DNA from: Hyphomonadaceae bacterium
GTDB lineage: Bacteria > Pseudomonadota > Alphaproteobacteria > Caulobacterales > Aquidulcibacteraceae
NCBI GenBank assembly: GCA_016791365.1
Contig: JAEUMT010000058.1
Location: 1 to 64,000 of the forward strand
DNA length: 64,000 nt
Direction of reading: 5' to 3'
The position numbers and the translations under genes were made by a program. A model generated the notes under the pieces. That model was not told where the DNA came from. It searched no databases and was given only the letters and a program-made list of their open reading frames with translations. How positions within the stretch are numbered: position 1 is the stretch's first letter; each line of letters opens with the position of its first letter. Shown here one piece after another: positions 1 through 11,290 of this stretch.

Positions 1-162
1 ATGGCGCGCCTGCCCGACTTCACGCCGGTTCGCTATGGAGCGCGGGCGTCCTCGCCCGCGACACCGGAGGCCCCAAACGCGGGCGAGGACGCCCGCGCTC
101 CATATGCCCGCCTGCGCTTCACGGGCCATGACGGCCAACACCTGATCGGCGCCGCCGCATGA
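1..162 (+). CDS. mtaB: 3' end of MtaB-type tRNA methylthiotransferase (partial)
   Basis: The open frame enters the window from the left and stops with TGA at 160-162. Its last residues (ARLRFTGHDGQHLIG) look like the C-terminal TRAM segment of MtaB, the radical-SAM enzyme that makes ms2t6A37 in tRNA. MtaB commonly sits directly before ftsY in alphaproteobacteria, and here its stop overlaps the ftsY start as ATGA. Between the upstream part and the TRAM tail, about 24 codons are encoded by a long perfect palindrome (34-104). That segment (YGARASSPAT...) is not typical of the family and looks like an in-frame insertion. The N-terminal radical-SAM part lies outside the window, so the identification rests on the tail and the position. 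Confidence 0.6.
   Translation: MARLPDFTPVRYGARASSPATPEAPNAGEDARAPYARLRFTGHDGQHLIGAAA
34..104. repeat. Palindromic repeat element inside the mtaB reading frame
   Basis: Two perfect 27-base arms, 34-60 and 78-104, are exact reverse complements of each other (starting TATGGAGCGCGGGCGTCC). They flank a 17-base spacer at 61-77. The element keeps the mtaB frame open and adds about 24 codons. Its form is that of a REP- or RPE-like palindromic repeat that has entered a coding sequence. No second full copy was seen in this window. Confidence 0.8.
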
Positions 163-1127
163 TCTGGGGACTTTTCGGCAAAAAGGACAAACCGGGCCAA
201 GCGCAACAGCCTGAACAAGCCAAGGGCTTGTTCGATGGCCTGCGCAAATCGTCCAACAAGCTGGCGGAAAGCATCACCTCGGTTTTCACCAAGGAAAAGC
301 TGGACGCCGGCGACATCGCCGAACTTGAGGAAACGCTGATCGCTTCCGACATGGGCGCGGCCGCCGCGGCGCGCATCGCCGCTGCGCTCGCCGATCAACG
401 ATTCAGCAAAGAGAACGGCGCACTCGAAGCGCGCGAAGCGCTTGCGGGCGAAGTTGCGCGCATTCTGAAACCCCGTGAAGCCACGCTCGATCTCACCGAT
501 GGCGTGAAGCCGCGCATCGTGCTCGTGATCGGCGTCAACGGCTCGGGTAAAACCACCACCATCGGCAAGATGGCGAAGAACCTGACCGACGCCGGCGCGA
601 AGGTCGTTATCGGCGCCGCTGATACGTTCCGCGCGGCGGCGATTGAACAGCTGAAAGTTTGGGCCGATCGCTCCGGCGCCGCGTTCGTCGCTTCAACACA
701 AGGCGCCGACGCCGCCGGCGTTGCGTTCGAAACCGTGAAGCGCGCCAAGGAAGAAGGCGCCGACGTCGCCCTCATCGACACCGCCGGCCGGCTTCAAAAC
801 AAATCCGAACTGATGGCCGAACTCGCGAAGATCATCCGCGTCATGCGCAAGATCGACGAGGATGCGCCGCACGAGACGCTGCTCGTTCTCGACGCCACCG
901 TCGGCCAAAACGCGCTGAGCCAAGTCGAGAACTTCCGCTCGGTGACCGAGATCACCGGCCTGGTGATGACCAAGCTCGACGGCACGGCGAAAGGCGGCGT
1001 ACTCGTCGCCGTCGCGCAACGGCACGCCATTCCTATTCATTTCATCGGCGTCGGCGAGAAAGCCGAAGACTTGCAACCGTTCGACGCGCTGAGTTTCTCA
1101 CGCGCCCTGGTAGGACTGAATGCCTGA
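159..1127 (+). CDS. ftsY: Signal recognition particle receptor FtsY
   Basis: SRP receptor GTPase that brings ribosome-nascent-chain-SRP complexes to the SecYEG translocon. The 322-residue protein has a short charged N-terminus and the helical N domain (about 20-110). The G domain carries the P loop GVNGSGKTT (125-133), DTFRAAA (155-161), DTAGR (207-211) and TKLD (271-274), in the order and spacing expected of SRP GTPases. It lacks the long acidic A domain of the E. coli protein, as is usual in alphaproteobacteria. The ATG overlaps the mtaB stop (ATGA), and the 3' end overlaps the next gene by 8 bases, which suggests one operon. Confidence 0.97.
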   Translation: MIWGLFGKKDKPGQAQQPEQAKGLFDGLRKSSNKLAESITSVFTKEKLDAGDIAELEETLIASDMGAAAAARIAAALADQRFSKENGALEAREALAGEVARILKPREATLDLTDGVKPRIVLVIGVNGSGKTTTIGKMAKNLTDAGAKVVIGAADTFRAAAIEQLKVWADRSGAAFVASTQGADAAGVAFETVKRAKEEGADVALIDTAGRLQNKSELMAELAKIIRVMRKIDEDAPHETLLVLDATVGQNALSQVENFRSVTEITGLVMTKLDGTAKGGVLVAVAQRHAIPIHFIGVGEKAEDLQPFDALSFSRALVGLNA

Positions 1128-1467
1128 TACGATGTCCTTGCCGCCGTGCCCGAGCTGCGCATCCGCGTTAACGTATGAAGACGGTCCGCTCCTGATTTGC
1201 CCCGAATGCGCGCACGAATGGACGCCAGCCGCCGCACAGCCAAACGACGACGCGCTCGTCATCCGTGACGCCAATGGAAACGTGCTCGCAGACGGCGACA
1301 CGGTGACGATCATCAAAGACCTGAAACTCAAAGGCTCGTCGCAGGTTCTAAAGGTGGGCACGCGCGTGAAAAATATTCGCCTCGTCGGCGGCGATCACGA
1401 CATTGATTGCAGGATCGACGGCTTCGGCGCGATGAAGCTCAAGTCCGAATTCGTTCGAAAAGCTTAG
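1120..1467 (+). CDS. PhnA/YjdM-family zinc ribbon protein
   Basis: A 115-residue protein with an N-terminal zinc ribbon made by two CPxC knuckles (CPSC near residue 9 and CPEC near residue 27). A compact beta-rich C-terminal domain follows ([25 protein letters not shown]), the hallmark of the PhnA/YjdM family. The name comes from proximity to phosphonate genes in E. coli, but the family has no demonstrated role in phosphonate breakdown, and no phn genes are present here. It starts inside the end of ftsY (8-base overlap). Its stop codon overlaps the stop of the convergent cyclophilin gene within TTAG at 1464-1467. Confidence 0.88.
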   Translation: MPDTMSLPPCPSCASALTYEDGPLLICPECAHEWTPAAAQPNDDALVIRDANGNVLADGDTVTIIKDLKLKGSSQVLKVGTRVKNIRLVGGDHDIDCRIDGFGAMKLKSEFVRKA

Positions 1468-2366
1468 CTCCGCACACGCACCGGCAGCGGCACGTTGCAG
1501 AGATTGATGTGCCCGACCGGATCCAGGAACCAGCTTTCACGCCGGAAGCGGCGACTGTCGATCACAGCGCGGAAGCTCTCGCTATCCGTGCGCAATGTTT
1601 CGAGGTTCACACGCTCGCTCGCCGGCAATTCCGAACCGAGCCGCACCGACCTAATCGTCGTCCGCTCCGCTGGCGTCTCATAAAAGCCGAGCGCGCCGGT
1701 GCCGCGCGGCATTGTTGAAAGCAGCTCCATGCCCTGCAGCACGCGCCCTACCGTTGCGATGTTGCGATCGAGGTGGCGCGGCGCGTGACCGATGACGACA
1801 TAAAGCTCGGCGCCGCTGCCGCTATCGGCCGTGTCACCGCGACCGGCGCCGACCATGCCATAACAATGCGCCATCCAGGTGCGGCTGCCATTGCTGGCGA
1901 CCGGGAAGCCGTTGGCGAAGCCGACTTCGCGCGCGTAGGAATCCGGATCGGTCAAACGCGTGATGTTCACGCCCGCGCGCGGTTGATCGAACTCAGGCGC
2001 CAACGTCGCTTGGCCTTGGCCCATCGGGCGCGCATCGCCCTCATCGCGGCCCCACTGCACGACATAGTTTTCCTGACTGCGCACAATCGCGGCGCCGTCC
2101 CAATAATGTGCGCGGGCCAGCGCCTGGATGTTGGCCGTGTGCAGCGGCGTATAGTCTGCCGCGAGTTCAATGATCACGCGGCCGGTCGGGAGCTGCATGT
2201 AAAGGAGATTGTTCTGATCGACCGCGCGCCAATCCGAGGCCGGCGATTGTTCCAAGATTTCCCCGAGCGATCGAACCGGCAGATCTGACGCCGGCGCGTC
2301 CGTGCTGGCGCACGAAGCCATGAGCCCCAAGCCGATAAGTCCCGCAAGCCTGCCAACAATCCCCAT
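1464..2366 (-). CDS. Cyclophilin-type peptidyl-prolyl isomerase lipoprotein
   Basis: Predicted periplasmic peptidyl-prolyl cis-trans isomerase of 300 residues. The N-terminus has a lipoprotein signal peptide ending in the lipobox MASC (Cys about 19). The cyclophilin domain begins near residue 55 with the strand [20 protein letters not shown], where families usually show G.I.IEL....P.tvaNF. A strong Shine-Dalgarno-like GAGGAGGGG precedes the ATG. It is divergent from the YciB gene (91 bases between starts). It converges on the PhnA-type gene with overlapping stops. The domain is divergent from E. coli PpiA/PpiB, so catalytic activity is assumed rather than shown. Confidence 0.85.
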   Translation of the reverse strand: MGIVGRLAGLIGLGLMASCASTDAPASDLPVRSLGEILEQSPASDWRAVDQNNLLYMQLPTGRVIIELAADYTPLHTANIQALARAHYWDGAAIVRSQENYVVQWGRDEGDARPMGQGQATLAPEFDQPRAGVNITRLTDPDSYAREVGFANGFPVASNGSRTWMAHCYGMVGAGRGDTADSGSGAELYVVIGHAPRHLDRNIATVGRVLQGMELLSTMPRGTGALGFYETPAERTTIRSVRLGSELPASERVNLETLRTDSESFRAVIDSRRFRRESWFLDPVGHINLCNVPLPVRVRS

Positions 2367-2457
2367 AATCCCCTCCTCGTTTGCGGCGATTTCGCCCGGT
2401 ATTGGCGATCAGCGCAAGCCGCTAGTCCGCGGCCCCGGTTTCCGCGTATCTGGAGCC

Positions 2458-3120
2458 ATGAGCGAAGACCTGACTGCCCTCGACGCGACCAAGCCGCGTA
2501 AAGCGACCGACAGCGCCAACCAACTCTGGATCGACCTTGGGCCGATCCTGGTCTTTGTCATCACTTACAACGTGCTCCACCGCATCGAGGCCACCAAGGC
2601 CGAAGCAATCTACATTGCGGTCGGCCTCTTCATCTTCTCGGTGCTGGCCGCGATCGCCTATTGCAAGATCGCACGCGGCAAGGTTCCGCCGATCCTTATT
2701 GTGACGGGCGTGCTGGTTACCGCCTTCGGCGGTCTCACCATCCTTCTGCATGATCCGGCGATCATCCAGATCAAGTTCACTTTCACATTTCTGTTTTACG
2801 CCGCCGCGATCCTCATCTCGCTGGCCGTCGGCCAAAACGTCTGGAAGCTTTTCTTCCGGCACATTTTCAACCTGCCGGACAAGATCTGGAACATCCTGGC
2901 GCTGCGCTGGGCGGCGTTTTACGTCGTCGTCGCGATCGTGAACGAGGTGCTGCGCTACTATTTCAACGAAGCCAACGGCAACTTTGACACCTGGCTCAAT
3001 CTGCGCACCATCCTCACCTACCCGGCCTTCATCGCGTTCGCGGCGCTGAACACGCCAATCGTGTTGAAGCATCACAAGGACGAGGCGGAGCCGCAAACAA
3101 GCGCGGCGCCCGGCGCCTGA
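2458..3120 (+). CDS. yciB: Inner membrane septation protein YciB/IspZ
   Basis: A 220-residue polytopic inner membrane protein with about five to six hydrophobic segments. It carries the family landmarks GPILVFVITYN near the N-terminus, and NLPDKIWNILALRWAAFY and NEVLRYYF in the second half. Members affect cell division and envelope integrity and are historically called intracellular septation protein A. The frame is open further upstream, but the ATG at 2458 is preceded by GGAG and gives the usual family length and N-terminus, so it is preferred. Its position close to ftsY and the ccm genes is typical of alphaproteobacteria. Confidence 0.93.
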   Translation: MSEDLTALDATKPRKATDSANQLWIDLGPILVFVITYNVLHRIEATKAEAIYIAVGLFIFSVLAAIAYCKIARGKVPPILIVTGVLVTAFGGLTILLHDPAIIQIKFTFTFLFYAAAILISLAVGQNVWKLFFRHIFNLPDKIWNILALRWAAFYVVVAIVNEVLRYYFNEANGNFDTWLNLRTILTYPAFIAFAALNTPIVLKHHKDEAEPQTSAAPGA

Positions 3121-3230
3121 TCGCGCTGCTTTCCGGCTGAATTTCGCCTCTTTGGCGAACAATCCTCGAACGCATGATTGATCGCGCGGATCGCGCCGCT
3201 AATCTCCGCAGGCGTTTGGGGCGGCAAGAT

Positions 3231-3797
3231 ATGGCGCGGTCGACACCGGATTCGAGCGAGTCCGAACAGTTCAGGCTGGCGGCGTCGCCCAGTCATTTGC
3301 TGCATCGCGCCGAGCAACTCGCCACTGAGCGGTTCGCGCAATTGGTCGGCGACACCATCACATTGCGCCAGTTCATCCTGCTCGCGGCGATCTCCGAGCA
3401 ACCGGGTTTGAGCCAAACCGACCTTGGACGCATCACCGGCGTCGATCGCTCGACCCTCGCCGACACGATGGCGAAAATGGAGAGCCGCGGCTGGATCGTG
3501 CGAACCCCCTCAACCTCGGATGGCCGCGCGTACTCGCTTCTCCTCGGCCAGGGCGGGGGCACTATGCTCTCTGCGACGACGCAGCACGCGCGCGCCGCGG
3601 ACGCCGCAATCCTCGATTTGTTGCCCAGGACAAAAGGCCGGAGTTTTCTCGGCACACTCAGCAAGCTTGCAAAGCTCGCGGATGCGGCGGCCGCGAAAGC
3701 CGAGCGCGATCACAAGAAACACATCAAGCGCCAGGCGCGCGAGCGGGCGGCGGCGAAGTCAAAGTCGCGCAACGGCGCGCGCAAGCAGCGCGCCTAA
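3231..3797 (+). CDS. MarR-family transcriptional regulator
   Basis: Winged-helix regulator of 188 residues. The core runs from HLLHRAEQLATERFAQLV through the recognition helix region LSQTDLGRITGVDRSTLADTMAKMESRGWIVRTPSTSDGRAYSL, the classic MarR layout with the D-x-R wing. A lysine/arginine/alanine-rich tail (KKHIKRQARERAAAKSKS) extends past the dimerisation helices and could add nonspecific DNA binding. An in-frame ATG at 3174 would add 19 residues. The ATG at 3231 has GGGGCGG in front of it and is preferred. Its stop overlaps the stop of convergent ccmG (CTAA, 3794-3797). The ligand and targets cannot be read from sequence. Confidence 0.88.
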   Translation: MARSTPDSSESEQFRLAASPSHLLHRAEQLATERFAQLVGDTITLRQFILLAAISEQPGLSQTDLGRITGVDRSTLADTMAKMESRGWIVRTPSTSDGRAYSLLLGQGGGTMLSATTQHARAADAAILDLLPRTKGRSFLGTLSKLAKLADAAAAKAERDHKKHIKRQARERAAAKSKSRNGARKQRA

Positions 3798-4309
3798 CGT
3801 AACGCCGGCAAGATGACGTCGCGCACCGCTTCTTCCGTCAGCGGCCCGCGATAGGCGGCGCGTATGGCCCCATCGGCGCCGACGACGACGGTTTCCGGCA
3901 CGCCGGTTACGCCGACTTCGAGACCAAAGCGTCCGTCAGGATCAAGCGCCACGTCGGTAAAGGGGTTGCCGAGTTCCTCCAGGAAGGCGGCAGACGCTTC
4001 CGGACGATCTTTGTAGGCGACGCCGACAATATCGACGCCCTGGCGGCGCAACGCCATCAATTGCGGGTGCTCCGCACGGCAAGGCGTGCACCAGGATGCA
4101 AAGAGATTGATCACGTAGGCGCGGCCGCGGCGATCGTCGCTCGTCACCATCTCGCCGCCGCCGAGGCGCGCCAAAGCGTAAGTGGGCGCCGGTTGGCCCA
4201 CCATGCCTTCGGTGAACCGGTCACGCTCGCCCTCACGCGTCAGCAGCACGACGCTCACAACAACCAGCGCCAACAGCGCCAACAACGGAACGAACGCGAT
4301 CAATCTCAC
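3794..4309 (-). CDS. ccmG: CcmG/DsbE thiol:disulfide oxidoreductase
   Basis: Membrane-anchored periplasmic thioredoxin-fold reductant for apocytochrome c thiols and the last gene of the ccm run. An N-terminal membrane segment (residues 3-23) is followed by a TlpA/ResA-like domain with the active site FASWCTPCRAEHP (CTPC about 74-77) and the cis-proline loop GVTGVPETVV. Length (171) fits the family. The start is GTG, overlapping the ccmD stop as GTGA. The 3' end overlaps the convergent marR-type gene by four bases. Confidence 0.94.
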   Translation of the reverse strand: MRLIAFVPLLALLALVVVSVVLLTREGERDRFTEGMVGQPAPTYALARLGGGEMVTSDDRRGRAYVINLFASWCTPCRAEHPQLMALRRQGVDIVGVAYKDRPEASAAFLEELGNPFTDVALDPDGRFGLEVGVTGVPETVVVGADGAIRAAYRGPLTEEAVRDVILPALR

Positions 4310-4443
4310 GAGCGTTTATCCAACTCACGCGCGCGCCGCTCCCAGGCACGCAGACGCGCAACGACGACAACGGCCAAAACGCCAAGACCACCCAGCGCCA
4401 CCGCATAAGCCGGCCAGATAAATCCCCAACCACCTTCAATCAT
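4306..4443 (-). CDS. ccmD: Heme exporter protein CcmD
   Basis: A 45-residue open frame between ccmC and ccmG. It starts MIEGGWGFIWPAYAVA, continues through one hydrophobic helix (about residues 9-29), and ends in a basic/acidic segment with RLRAWERRARELDKRS. This is the standard CcmD layout: a single-span partner of CcmABC that helps release holo-CcmE. The ATG overlaps the ccmC stop (ATGA, 4440-4443) and its TGA overlaps the GTG of ccmG, so it is translationally coupled on both sides. It is small enough to be missed by automatic gene calling. Confidence 0.92.
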   Translation of the reverse strand: MIEGGWGFIWPAYAVALGGLGVLAVVVVARLRAWERRARELDKRS

Positions 4444-5162
4444 GATTGCGCCCGCCGCAGTTCAGCGCTCTCGACCCGGCGCCGGAAAATGGCAGAGCGC
4501 ATGTTCATCAGCGTCAGCGCACCGAAGAGCAGGAGATAAGCCCCGCCCAACGTCAGCAATGGTCCAAGCATCTCGCCATTGATGGCCGCCCCGCCTGAAC
4601 GCATGATGCTCGCGGGCTGATGGAGCGTGCTCCACCAATCGACCGAAAACTTCACGATCGGAAGGTTGATCGCGCCGACCAGGCAAAGAATGGCGGCGAG
4701 CCGCGCGGCGCGTTCCTCGTCCTCGACCGAATTCCAAAGCGCGATGTAGCCAAGATAGGTGATGAAGAGGACGAGCATGGAGGTCATGCGTCCGTCCCAC
4801 TCCCACCACGTGCCCCACGTTGGCGCGCCCCAGAGCGAGCCTGTGACGAGGCATATGGCGGCGAACACAGCCCCCACGGGCGCCGCGGCGCGCGCCGCGA
4901 CATCCGCAAGGACATGGCGCCAAACCAGCCCGACGAAGCTCGCGCCAGCCATGAAGGCATATGCGCCCATCGACCACCACGCGGCAGGCACGTGCACGTA
5001 CATGATGCGCACTGTGTCGCCCATCTGGTAGTCGGGCGGCGAATAGAACAGCGCCCACGGAATGCCTGTCGCGAACAGGATCAGCGCGCCGGCGAACAGC
5101 ACCGGCGCGGCCCAAGCCGAGAACGCCATGAAGCGTGCGGGATTGGCGAGGAAGGCAAACAT
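4440..5162 (-). CDS. ccmC: Heme ABC transporter permease CcmC
   Basis: A 240-residue, six-helix membrane protein that presents heme to CcmE in cytochrome c maturation. The tryptophan-rich periplasmic signature is visible as GAPTWGTWWEWDGRMTSMLVLF. It is close to the WGTWWxWDaRLTS consensus, with Gly where many members have Ala. Heme-ligand histidines lie in the flanking loops (YVHVPAAWW and WWSTLHQPASI). It lies 42 bases after ccmB and overlaps ccmD by four bases. Together with ccmA, B, D and G here this is system I maturation. ccmE, ccmF and ccmH are not in the window. Confidence 0.96.
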   Translation of the reverse strand: MFAFLANPARFMAFSAWAAPVLFAGALILFATGIPWALFYSPPDYQMGDTVRIMYVHVPAAWWSMGAYAFMAGASFVGLVWRHVLADVAARAAAPVGAVFAAICLVTGSLWGAPTWGTWWEWDGRMTSMLVLFITYLGYIALWNSVEDEERAARLAAILCLVGAINLPIVKFSVDWWSTLHQPASIMRSGGAAINGEMLGPLLTLGGAYLLLFGALTLMNMRSAIFRRRVESAELRRAQS

Positions 5163-5204
5163 CGCGGCGCTACAAATCGCGGTTTGGGGGCAAAGGCAAT
5201 GCGG

Positions 5205-5855
5205 TCATTCGGCCTGCAACCGGAGCGCCGCGGCCGCCGCGATCGGCCCAAGCGCCGCCCCCGCCAGGGCGCAACCGCCGAGAATGCTAAAAGCGGCGAA
5301 AACTTCCTCACCGGACGCAACAGACGCGCCGAAAATAATGGGCGGTGCAAAGAGCGGCAGCACGATCAAGGCCAGGAGCACGCCCGCCCGCTTCACACTG
5401 GCCGTGAGCGCCGCGCCAATGAGCCCAACGCCAACAAAGGCGGCGGTTCCGAGCGCGAGGCTGGCGACAATCAACGGCACCCGCTCGACCGGCGCTTGCA
5501 GCGCAATAGCCACCGGTGCGCCAGCGAGCGCGATGGGCAATCCGATTGCGACCCAAAGCGCGGCGCCTTTGGCCGATGCAATCACCTCAAGCGGCGCCGG
5601 CGAGAGCAACATCTGATCGAGCGAGCCGTCTTCAAGGTCCGCCTGGAAAAGCCGCTCCAGCATCGCCAATACCGAGAGCGCCGCGGCTATCCAAACCAGC
5701 GGCGGCCCCGCCGTTTCCAGCAACGCGCGATCGGGCCCCATCGCCAAAGGCACCAACATCGTCGCGCCGAAAAAATATCCAAGCGGCGCAATAGCGCCGC
5801 CGCCCGCCCACATCAGAGCAAGCTCGCGCCGAAACGTTGCGGCGAACGCGCTCAT
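5205..5855 (-). CDS. ccmB: Heme exporter protein CcmB
   Basis: A 216-residue, roughly six-helix ABC permease subunit that works with CcmA and CcmC to drive release of heme-loaded CcmE. It begins FRRELALMWAGGGAIAPLGYFF, and the conserved segment ADLEDGSLDQMLLSPAPLEVIASAKGAALW is the part most diagnostic of CcmB. It overlaps ccmA by four bases (5852-5855), which indicates translational coupling, and ends shortly before ccmC. Confidence 0.95.
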   Translation of the reverse strand: MSAFAATFRRELALMWAGGGAIAPLGYFFGATMLVPLAMGPDRALLETAGPPLVWIAAALSVLAMLERLFQADLEDGSLDQMLLSPAPLEVIASAKGAALWVAIGLPIALAGAPVAIALQAPVERVPLIVASLALGTAAFVGVGLIGAALTASVKRAGVLLALIVLPLFAPPIIFGASVASGEEVFAAFSILGGCALAGAALGPIAAAAALRLQAE

Positions 5856-6481
5856 CTTCGCACCTGAAGTGTTTTTGTGGGCGCCGGACCTAACGCTTCG
5901 TGCACGGCGGCGATCACAAGCCCGCCTGTCGCGCGATGTGACGCGATCATGCCATTGACGGCGGCTTTGCCGGCGTCATCAAGCGCCGCCACCGGCTCGT
6001 CGAGCAACCAAACCGGACGCGGCGCAATGAGCAGACGCGACAACGCAAGGCGCCTTGCCTGCCCCTGACTAAGCACGCGCACCGGCAGATCCATCACGCG
6101 GCCGATCTCGAGCGTCTGTGCAACATCGTCTTCACTGGCCGAACCGCCGAAGAGTCCTGTCCAATAACGCAGATGCTCGCGCGCGCTGGCCTCGCGCTTC
6201 AACCCATTGGCATGACCGACATAGTGCAGCGCCAGCGACGGTTCTTCGGCGCCCTCGAACGCGATCACCCCGCCGCGCGGTCGCAGCAATCCCGCCACCG
6301 CGCGTAGCAGACTCGTCTTTCCCGAACCGTTCGAGCCTTGCACTTCGACATAATCGCCTGGAGCGGCCGCAAAGCTCAGGTTTTCAAACAACACACGCCC
6401 ACCGCGCGAAAGCGCGAGCGCTTCAACGCGGATCAAGACCTTGTCTTGGGGTTTGTCTCGGAAAGGTCCGCGGGCGCTCAT
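5852..6481 (-). CDS. ccmA: Heme exporter ATP-binding protein CcmA
   Basis: ABC ATPase of 209 residues for cytochrome c maturation. Walker A is GSNGSGKTS (about 49-57). The signature motif is LSQGQARRLALSR (from about 138), a Ccm-type variant with Q in place of the usual G, and Walker B is VWLLDEP (157-163). The short H-loop region VIAAVHE follows. Its start lies 74 bases from the ATG of the divergent DUF4349 lipoprotein gene, so promoters for both must sit in that gap. It is the first gene of ccmABCDG. Confidence 0.95.
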   Translation of the reverse strand: MSARGPFRDKPQDKVLIRVEALALSRGGRVLFENLSFAAAPGDYVEVQGSNGSGKTSLLRAVAGLLRPRGGVIAFEGAEEPSLALHYVGHANGLKREASAREHLRYWTGLFGGSASEDDVAQTLEIGRVMDLPVRVLSQGQARRLALSRLLIAPRPVWLLDEPVAALDDAGKAAVNGMIASHRATGGLVIAAVHEALGPAPTKTLQVRR

Positions 6482-6555
6482 AATGCGGCCCCGGTTCTAG
6501 AAAGGGTTGCGTGATCCGCCAAGCCGCGCTTGGTGGAGCGGAGGGAGGTGCGGCT

Positions 6556-7551
6556 ATGCGTCGTTTATGGACGGGATTGGTGCTGGCTGTGGCTCTGGCC
6601 GCGTGCGGAGCGGAACAGAGCGCAACCGAGGCCCCGGCAGGCGGTGAGGCCGCGTACGGCGGCATGGCGGACATGGCGCGGAGCGACGACGGCCGCATGC
6701 AGGCCGAGGAAGCGCAGGCGCCGGCCGCCGCGCCCCCGCCGCCGACTGACACCTCCGCCAGCGGCGCCGCGCCAACCGCACAAGGTCCGAGCCAACCGGC
6801 CGGCCCGACCCCGGTTCTTTTCCTCGCCTATTCGTATGCGATGACTCTCGAAATCCCGAGCCAAAGGCTCGCGGGCGTGATGGATCGCCACGTGCAGGCA
6901 TGCCAGGCGGCCGGCCCACGCGTGTGTCAATTGATCGGATCGAGCCGCACCGGCGATCCCGAGAGCCAAATGCAGGGCTATCTTTCGCTGCGCGCGGAGC
7001 CGAATTGGCTGAACACGTTTAAGGGCGGCATGGCCCAACAAGCCGATGAAGCCGGCGGGCGGATGGTGGGCGAAACCACCAATTCAGAAGACCTCACACG
7101 CCAGATGGTCGACACCGAAGCGCGGCTTCGGGCGCAGACCGAACTGCGCAATCGCCTGCAGGAATTGCTGCGGACAAGCCGGGGACGGTTGTCGGACTTG
7201 CTTGAAGTCGAGCGCGAGCTTGCGCGTGTTCAATCCGAAATCGACTCCGTGCAATCGCAACTCGCCGTCATGCGCACGCGCGTGGCGATGTCGGAGCTGA
7301 CGGTTCAATACAGCTCGGCGCCGCGCCCCGTGGGCAGCGATACGTTCGAGCCGCTGCGCCAGGCGTTCGCAAGCTTCCTTGGCATCATCGTTGGCGGTTT
7401 TGCAGCGATCATCGTGATCATTGCCGGCCTGATCCCGTTCGCGGTGGTGCTGATCCCGTTGGCCTGGCTTCTGCTCCGCTGGCGCAAAAGCCGTGGCGGA
7501 CGCTTCTTCAATCGCCGCGCCGCCGCGCCGACACCGCCGGCGGACACATGA
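6556..7551 (+). CDS. DUF4349-containing lipoprotein
   Basis: A 331-residue predicted lipoprotein. The signal peptide MRRLWTGLVLAVALAACG ends in the lipobox LAAC. A low-complexity Ala/Pro/Glu linker follows. The conserved DUF4349 domain (about 90-315) contains a long coiled coil with RNRLQELLRTSRGRLSDLLEVERELARVQSEIDS. A hydrophobic helix near the C-terminus (GIIVGGFAAIIVIIAGLIPFAVVL) is followed by basic residues. The ATG at 6556 has GGAGG a few bases upstream, so it is preferred over the in-frame ATG at 6511. The function of the family is unknown. The layout suggests an envelope protein with both lipid and helix anchors. Confidence 0.85.
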   Translation: MRRLWTGLVLAVALAACGAEQSATEAPAGGEAAYGGMADMARSDDGRMQAEEAQAPAAAPPPPTDTSASGAAPTAQGPSQPAGPTPVLFLAYSYAMTLEIPSQRLAGVMDRHVQACQAAGPRVCQLIGSSRTGDPESQMQGYLSLRAEPNWLNTFKGGMAQQADEAGGRMVGETTNSEDLTRQMVDTEARLRAQTELRNRLQELLRTSRGRLSDLLEVERELARVQSEIDSVQSQLAVMRTRVAMSELTVQYSSAPRPVGSDTFEPLRQAFASFLGIIVGGFAAIIVIIAGLIPFAVVLIPLAWLLLRWRKSRGGRFFNRRAAAPTPPADT

Positions 7552-7563
7552 TTTCCCGCCTTA

Positions 7564-7608
7564 CGACAAGCTCAGGCGCCTATCGGAAGCGTCACTCTGA
7601 GCTTGTCG
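7564..7608. repeat. Inverted repeat of the CTGAGCTTGTCG type
   Basis: Perfect 12-base arms CGACAAGCTCAG (7564-7575) and CTGAGCTTGTCG (7597-7608) with a 21-base loop lie just downstream of the DUF4349 gene. Sequences of this type are common dispersed palindromes in proteobacterial genomes. Here it could also act as the transcript end of the lipoprotein gene, although no T-run follows. The rest of the 243-base gap before acnA shows no other clear element. Confidence 0.6.
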
Positions 7609-7794
7609 AAGCGCGGCGTCGCGGTATTTGCGAACCAGTCGCAAACATGACTGTGGCGACGCACACTCATTAATTGCGCCTTCGCAAATCGGCGCTACAT
7701 AACGGCTTGCCGCGCGACCGGTTTGATTCCGGATTTGGGGCGCTCCCCAACGCGTTTGCATCTCTGAAGCTCTACAGAAGCCGGATGCACAAAC

Positions 7795-10488
<2,694 letters not shown>

Positions 10489-10542
10489 GCCCAATTGGCC
10501 CCGTCACAACGGTTTGATTCGAACCGTGGCGGCGGGGCCTGC

Positions 10543-11286
10543 ATGGTCCTTGGCATGATCGTTCGGTTCCTCATCGCCCTGGCTATCGCCTTGGTGGTGA
10601 CCGCAACCCCTGCGCTCGCCCAAACCCAGGGCCGCCGCGCGGCGATGGTGGTGGAGCTATACACCAGCCAGGGCTGCACACAGTGCCCGCGGGCGAACCG
10701 CCTGCTGGGCATTTTCTCGCGCGAGGACGATGTCCTGGCGCTGACCTTTCCGGTCGGCATCTGGGATTATCTCGGCTGGCACGACACCTTCGCGCAGCCG
10801 GAGTTCGCCGAGCGCCAACGCAGCATCTCGCAGCGCCTGCGCGTGCGCGGCCGCTTTACCCCGCAGCTCGTCGTCAATGGCGCCCGCACCGTGAGCGCCT
10901 CCGACTGGGACGAGGCCCGCGCCATCTATGACGAACAGGAACGCACCGGCTGGCCGGGCAACGCGCCGGACGTGTCGCTGACGTTGCTCCGCAACGGGCG
11001 CGCTCGCGCGACCGTCGGCTCAGGCGCGATCGGCGCCAATGCCGATGTCTGGATGCTGGCTTATGATCCGGGACCGGTGACGGTCGTCATCACAGGCGGC
11101 GCCAATCGCAACCGCACGGTGCCGCACTACAATCTGGTGACCTGGATCGAGCGGGTCGGGACCTGGAATGGCGCAGGCGTGTGGGCCGAACGCCAACGCT
11201 GCCAGCCACAATGCGCGGTGCTGGTTCAGGAGCCGAACGGCGGCCGCATTCTCGCCGCCGCCTATACCAGCCGCCCCGAGCGCTAA
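10543..11286 (+). CDS. DUF1223 thioredoxin-like periplasmic protein
   Basis: A 247-residue exported protein. The signal peptide ends near PALAQ, and a thioredoxin-like fold follows. It opens with VVELYTSQGCTQCPRANRLL, which contains a CTQC pair, and includes the family block FPVGIWDYLGWHDTFAQPEFAERQR. DUF1223 proteins usually follow acnA in alphaproteobacteria, as here. The role is unknown, though the CxxC in a thioredoxin-like strand suggests redox chemistry. The frame is open from a TTG at 10495. The ATG at 10543 has GGCGGGG ahead of it, and an ATG at 10555 is also possible. Confidence 0.88.
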   Translation: MVLGMIVRFLIALAIALVVTATPALAQTQGRRAAMVVELYTSQGCTQCPRANRLLGIFSREDDVLALTFPVGIWDYLGWHDTFAQPEFAERQRSISQRLRVRGRFTPQLVVNGARTVSASDWDEARAIYDEQERTGWPGNAPDVSLTLLRNGRARATVGSGAIGANADVWMLAYDPGPVTVVITGGANRNRTVPHYNLVTWIERVGTWNGAGVWAERQRCQPQCAVLVQEPNGGRILAAAYTSRPER

Positions 11287-11290
11287 GACC

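Noticed and set aside
2302-2457. N-terminal extension of the YciB-type protein
   Set aside because: The extension runs antisense to the cyclophilin start, and the ATG at 2458 has a ribosome site and the family N-terminus.
4620-5867. A 415-residue plus-strand frame across ccmC and ccmB
   Set aside because: It is antisense to two coupled ccm genes and has shadow-type composition.
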